Part shown: piece after piece, positions 5,164 through 7,762 of the stretch
How the letters are laid out: each line of letters begins with the position of its first letter
How positions within the stretch are numbered: position 1 is the stretch's first letter
From: Micavibrio sp.
GTDB taxonomy: Bacteria; Pseudomonadota; Alphaproteobacteria; Micavibrionales; Micavibrionaceae
NCBI GenBank assembly: GCA_027066695.1
Contig: JAMONE010000187.1
Coordinates: 1-7,762, forward strand
Reading direction: 5' to 3'
DNA: 7,762 nucleotides
The notes under the pieces: model-generated
The model's database searches: none
What the model saw: only the letters and a program-made list of their open reading frames with translations
What the model was told of the DNA's origin: nothing
Made by a program: the position numbers and the translations under genes

Positions 5164-7272
5164 TCACTCCATAATATCCAGCCAGTTATCGGCCATATGA
5201 TCGAGGGTAAAGCTTTCGGTTATTTCGAACAAATCTATGGGTTTGTTCAGGGTTTGGCCTATATCCCTGCCGAAAGGGGCGGTTTTGTTGCGTATTTCGC
5301 TTCCCTGTGGAATATAGGATATGCTGCCGATAGGAAGGCTTAGATTTATGCTGTGATAGGCACTGGTAGTTCCGCCGAATAAATCAGGCTCGCTGTAATT
5401 GCTTAATGTGGTGGTGGCTATGATTTTAGCGCCATTGTTAAAGCTTTTGCCAAGCCCTAGCGAAATGCCGCTATCACCTGCGAGGAATCTCCCGACTTTT
5501 GCACTTAACGTCATGTTTTGGTTGGGGATATCGTACCAGCCATTGACATGCCCGCTGATTATACTTGCATCGCTAAGCCCTAGATTAAGTGGGGTGAAGG
5601 GATTGCGGCGTGAGATATTCCAGATTTCCGCGCCAAATGCTAGGCGTGATTTAAACGGGCGGTAGAGGATTTCCCCGCCATATCCTGCGTAAAATTCTTC
5701 TAAATACCCCGCTGTGGCTGCGGCATGTATCTCATCTGTAAAGCTGTGAGTATATGATAGGTAAGTATTTTCTATATTTATGCGCTTGCGGGTGAAATCA
5801 TATATATTGCTGCGCACTGGATTTGCGGCGGTTGGGCGTAATTTTTCAAGCTTATCGAGGTTATCTGCCAAGTTTAAGCGCAAGGCTGATCCTGTTATAA
5901 ACCCTAAAAATGGTGAGGATCTAGTCTCTATTATTGCGGAGCTGCGATAGAGTATTCCGCTGTCTTCTTCGGAGAGGCTGAACTGGTTTTCCAGTGATAA
6001 TGTGAATGTTCTTTTGTTATTTATCCCCTTTGTGGATAGAAAAAAGCCTGATTGCGCAGTCTTGTTGTCAGTAACTGCAAATTCAGTGTTTTTCCAGATT
6101 TCTTGCGGGCTGGAATTACTGTTATTCACAGAGTTTTCCACATCTTTTCGCATTATATTAACATTGCTTGCGCGTAAGTTTTGGTATGTGGGCGTTATGC
6201 TTATTTTTTCAATATCAAGGCCGCTATGCATTGATATGTGACGCGCGGCGCGGCCTATTTGTTGGGGGGCGGGGGCTTTGGGTGATAATTCCAAATCGGC
6301 ATAAATTATTTGACCGCTTGTTGTTATGTTCGAAATATCAATATCGTCATTTTCTGCATCTTGTTTCATTGCCGCAGTGTTTAAATTATCAGTTCTTAGC
6401 ATGTAAAACGCTTTGGGTTTGCTGTATTTTTTGTGCGTAAACGGCCATTTAGAGGGGGTGGCATGTAAATATATTTGCGCAAAAACTTTGTCTTTGCCTT
6501 GAATGCCTATATTTGCGCCAAACCATTTATTATGCTTGTACGATGCGCCAAAACCCCAAGGTGATGCAGGGTTATAGTCAGAATCAAGTTTCTCTCTCGC
6601 ATAGCTATCTGCGCCATAATCCAGCTTTAGCGAAAGCCCTTTAACGGGAGTGAAATATTCTATTCCGCCGAAAATATCTATAAAATCTCCAGAAAACCAG
6701 TCGCTAGGGGCGTTTGGTGTTTCATTGCTTGGATCGCGGTTCTTGCCAAAATGAGAGCTGATGCTTTTGAATGGGTTGCGGATTTTCCCTGCTGAGCCCA
6801 TGCGTCCCCAGCCAATTCCTGCTGTAAAATCAAAGCTTTTATAGGCCTTGGATAGCGCAATATACTCGCTAGCCAGCATTTTATGCCCGATTATTGATTG
6901 CAGACCGATTGAAACTTCTGGCCTATATGCGCTTTCTTTTAGAAGCCGTAATTTTAAGTCTATGCTAGGGTAGAGCTGCTCCGCGCCGCTTTTAATGCTT
7001 GATATTTCTGCGCTTTGGCGAATATTTATGTATAGAGGTTCGGCTATTTGCACCCCTATATATCCGTGCATATATGGGTCTAGGCTTGATATTCCTGCGC
7101 GAATTGTGCCAATTTCGTCCATGCGCGCGCTTGGCACGGTGTTTAAGCCGAGAAAGCCACTTAATGCGGGGCTGTGTCTTTGTGATGCGCTTAATGTGCT
7201 TGCATGACAAAGGGTAGCGCAAAATGCTGCTATTGTAAGATAATGCGGTCTTTTAAGGCTTTTAATCTGCAT
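5164..7272 (-). CDS. YjbH-like (DUF940) outer-membrane protein, exopolysaccharide-linked
   Basis: The protein resembles the YjbH family, large predicted outer-membrane beta-barrel proteins; in E. coli yjbH is the last gene of yjbEFGH, tied to exopolysaccharide production. From the ATG at 7272 it has 702 residues. Residues 1-30 are a signal peptide with a basic start (MQIKSLKR), a hydrophobic core and small residues at the cut. The N-terminal half carries SGFLGLNTVPSARMDEIG (38-55), SLDPYMHGYIGVQ (63-75), YPSIDLKLRLL (101-111) and EYFTPVKGLSLKLDYGAD (205-222). The C-terminal part has GGEILYRPFKSRLAFGAE and VGRFLAGDSG, both typical of the family. A GTG at 7308 would add 12 residues ahead of the signal peptide; neither start has a good ribosome binding site. 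No other yjb or capsule gene is visible. The exact substrate is unknown. Confidence 0.8.
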   Translation of the reverse strand: MQIKSLKRPHYLTIAAFCATLCHASTLSASQRHSPALSGFLGLNTVPSARMDEIGTIRAGISSLDPYMHGYIGVQIAEPLYINIRQSAEISSIKSGAEQLYPSIDLKLRLLKESAYRPEVSIGLQSIIGHKMLASEYIALSKAYKSFDFTAGIGWGRMGSAGKIRNPFKSISSHFGKNRDPSNETPNAPSDWFSGDFIDIFGGIEYFTPVKGLSLKLDYGADSYAREKLDSDYNPASPWGFGASYKHNKWFGANIGIQGKDKVFAQIYLHATPSKWPFTHKKYSKPKAFYMLRTDNLNTAAMKQDAENDDIDISNITTSGQIIYADLELSPKAPAPQQIGRAARHISMHSGLDIEKISITPTYQNLRASNVNIMRKDVENSVNNSNSSPQEIWKNTEFAVTDNKTAQSGFFLSTKGINNKRTFTLSLENQFSLSEEDSGILYRSSAIIETRSSPFLGFITGSALRLNLADNLDKLEKLRPTAANPVRSNIYDFTRKRINIENTYLSYTHSFTDEIHAAATAGYLEEFYAGYGGEILYRPFKSRLAFGAEIWNISRRNPFTPLNLGLSDASIISGHVNGWYDIPNQNMTLSAKVGRFLAGDSGISLGLGKSFNNGAKIIATTTLSNYSEPDLFGGTTSAYHSINLSLPIGSISYIPQGSEIRNKTAPFGRDIGQTLNKPIDLFEITESFTLDHMADNWLDIME

Positions 7273-7303
7273 GAGATTTGTAGGTAGGAGGGCAAGGGTG
7301 AGC

Positions 7304-7321
7304 TGCACACATTCATGTGCA
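7304..7321. promoter_or_regulatory. Inverted repeat at the predicted start of the YjbH-like gene transcript (possible operator)
   Basis: TGCACA (7304-7309) and TGTGCA (7316-7321) are perfect inverted repeats separated by 6 bp. They cover the predicted transcription start near 7320 and the alternative GTG start codon. A dyad here is well placed for a repressor, or for a hairpin at the very 5' end of the message. No known regulator can be assigned. Confidence 0.35.
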
Positions 7322-7326
7322 TTGTG

Positions 7327-7355
7327 ATTGTCTCTTAAATACTGGCGTATGTCAA
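7327..7355 (-). promoter_or_regulatory. Promoter of the YjbH-like gene
   Basis: On the minus strand a perfect TTGACA (7350-7355) is followed by a 17-bp spacer and GACAAT (7327-7332, four of six matches to TATAAT). Transcription would start near 7320. That leaves a 48-base leader to the ATG at 7272, but only about 12 bases to the GTG at 7308, which favours the ATG. Confidence 0.6.
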
Positions 7356-7419
7356 AGTGTGATTGTTATAGAAGGCTCTGCAAAACTATAAAAATAACAA
7401 AAACACACGAATAGCTGGC

Positions 7420-7439
7420 ATCCTCGTGAAAACGGGGAT
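7420..7439. repeat. GAAA-capped hairpin, likely copy of a dispersed palindromic repeat
   Basis: An 8-bp stem, ATCCTCGT with ACGGGGAT (one T-G pair), closes a GAAA loop. The sequence resembles a palindromic intergenic repeat common in many proteobacteria, of the form CATCCCCGCGAAAGCGGGGATC. A second, inverted half copy (GGATCCCC, 7463-7470) lies 23 bases further on. No T tract follows on either strand, so it is not a classic terminator. Family membership is from memory. Confidence 0.6.
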
Positions 7440-7479
7440 CTATCTAAGGTATTGATAACATTGGATCCCCATTTACATG

Positions 7480-7762
7480 CACTACTGTCCGGTAGGGATT
7501 TATGCATATGAAAGCTCCATTTGATTTTTATCTAACCCATTGTTTTGCCTTCGATTTTCAGATGTTTGCCAATGGTCAATTTTATGAAATAGGGTTGCTT
7601 TTATCTCTATTAAAAACTCAGATAAACTGCATAGCGCTTGGCAAGCACGCTTATAAAGCTGCAATAATAAATATGTAATAAGTGCCGTAACTAATTGTAA
7701 TATAACAGAATTTTTGGTGTTGCCTATGAAGTTTTTAATGCGCAATCTTTGTTTTATCCATT
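7480..7762 (-). mobile_element. IS4-like insertion sequence, one end (continues beyond window)
   Basis: The element contains the transposase end described separately. Its outer boundary is inferred: CACTACTGTCCGGTAGGG begins at 7480, just past the transposase stop at 7500-7502, and looks like the terminal inverted repeat of such elements. The partner repeat and the target-site duplication cannot be seen, so the boundary could be off by several bases. Confidence 0.55.
7500..7762 (-). CDS. IS4-like DDE transposase, C-terminal part (5' end outside window)
   Basis: The frame is open to the window end, giving 86 visible residues that start WIKQRLRIKNFIGN. This matches the region around the last part of the YREIR signature in IS4-type transposases ('..E.FFKWIKQ.L.IK.F.G.S.NAV'), where the lysine of WIK is the conserved K. 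The hydrophobic stretch LVTALITYLLLQLYKR and the segment EFLIEIKATLFHKID are typical of their C-terminal ends. The DDE catalytic residues lie upstream, outside the window. The TTG at 7745 is internal and not a start. The stop codon is about 20 bp from the proposed IS end, as is common in compact IS elements. The transposase points toward the YjbH-like gene, about 150 bp from that gene's promoter. Confidence 0.75.
   Translation of the reverse strand, partial: WIKQRLRIKNFIGNTKNSVILQLVTALITYLLLQLYKRACQALCSLSEFLIEIKATLFHKIDHWQTSENRRQNNGLDKNQMELSYA

Noticed and set aside
5148..5170. Small hairpin (GTGAA-TTTT-TTCAC) covering the stop codons of both tilS and the convergent YjbH-like gene, considered as a bidirectional terminator.
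   Set aside because: The stem is only 5 bp without a bulge and no T tract follows on either strand.
6992..7222. Open frames on both strands inside the 5' part of the YjbH-like gene.
   Set aside because: The YjbH frame carries the family motifs across this whole stretch; the others have none.
1..7762. CRISPR arrays, toxin-antitoxin pairs or a defence cassette.
   Set aside because: No regularly spaced repeats and no such genes were seen; the methyltransferase fragment alone does not show a defence system.

Overview
The window looks like an alphaproteobacterial chromosome of fairly low to moderate GC. The dCTP deaminase is of the alphaproteobacterial type, the order pal-cpoB-tilS is typical of that class, and the YjbH-like protein resembles alphaproteobacterial forms. 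I cannot name a genus. No complete undescribed system is visible. The most unusual items are a dCTP deaminase with a basic N-terminal extension, the edge of an integrated element at a tRNA-Thr gene, and a hairpin repeat beside an IS end.

Left edge (1-664). The first 369 bases encode the C-terminal end of a cytosine-C5 DNA methyltransferase, cut by the window start. Its conserved part uses AGA/AGG arginine codons, unlike the genes to the right. A short remnant resembling the end of an excisionase/AlpA-type helix-turn-helix protein follows, then a tandem 9-bp repeat and a terminator. Next is a tRNA-Thr(GGT) gene on the minus strand, with its 3' end facing the methyltransferase. This is the usual geometry of a prophage or genomic island integrated at a tRNA 3' end, although no integrase is in view.

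Centre (737-5157, plus strand). dcd and murA lie 8 bp apart and probably form one transcript; they serve dUTP/dTTP supply and the first committed step of peptidoglycan synthesis. After a 130-bp gap with a good promoter candidate come pal and cpoB (envelope constriction and outer-membrane tethering), then tilS (lysidine in tRNA-Ile). tolB, usually before pal, and ftsH, usually after tilS, are both absent from their expected places.

Right side (5164-7762, minus strand). A large outer-membrane-type protein of the YjbH (DUF940) family runs convergently to tilS, with its own promoter and an inverted repeat at the predicted transcription start. Upstream of it are a GAAA-capped hairpin repeat and the end of an IS4-like insertion sequence, whose transposase is cut by the window end.
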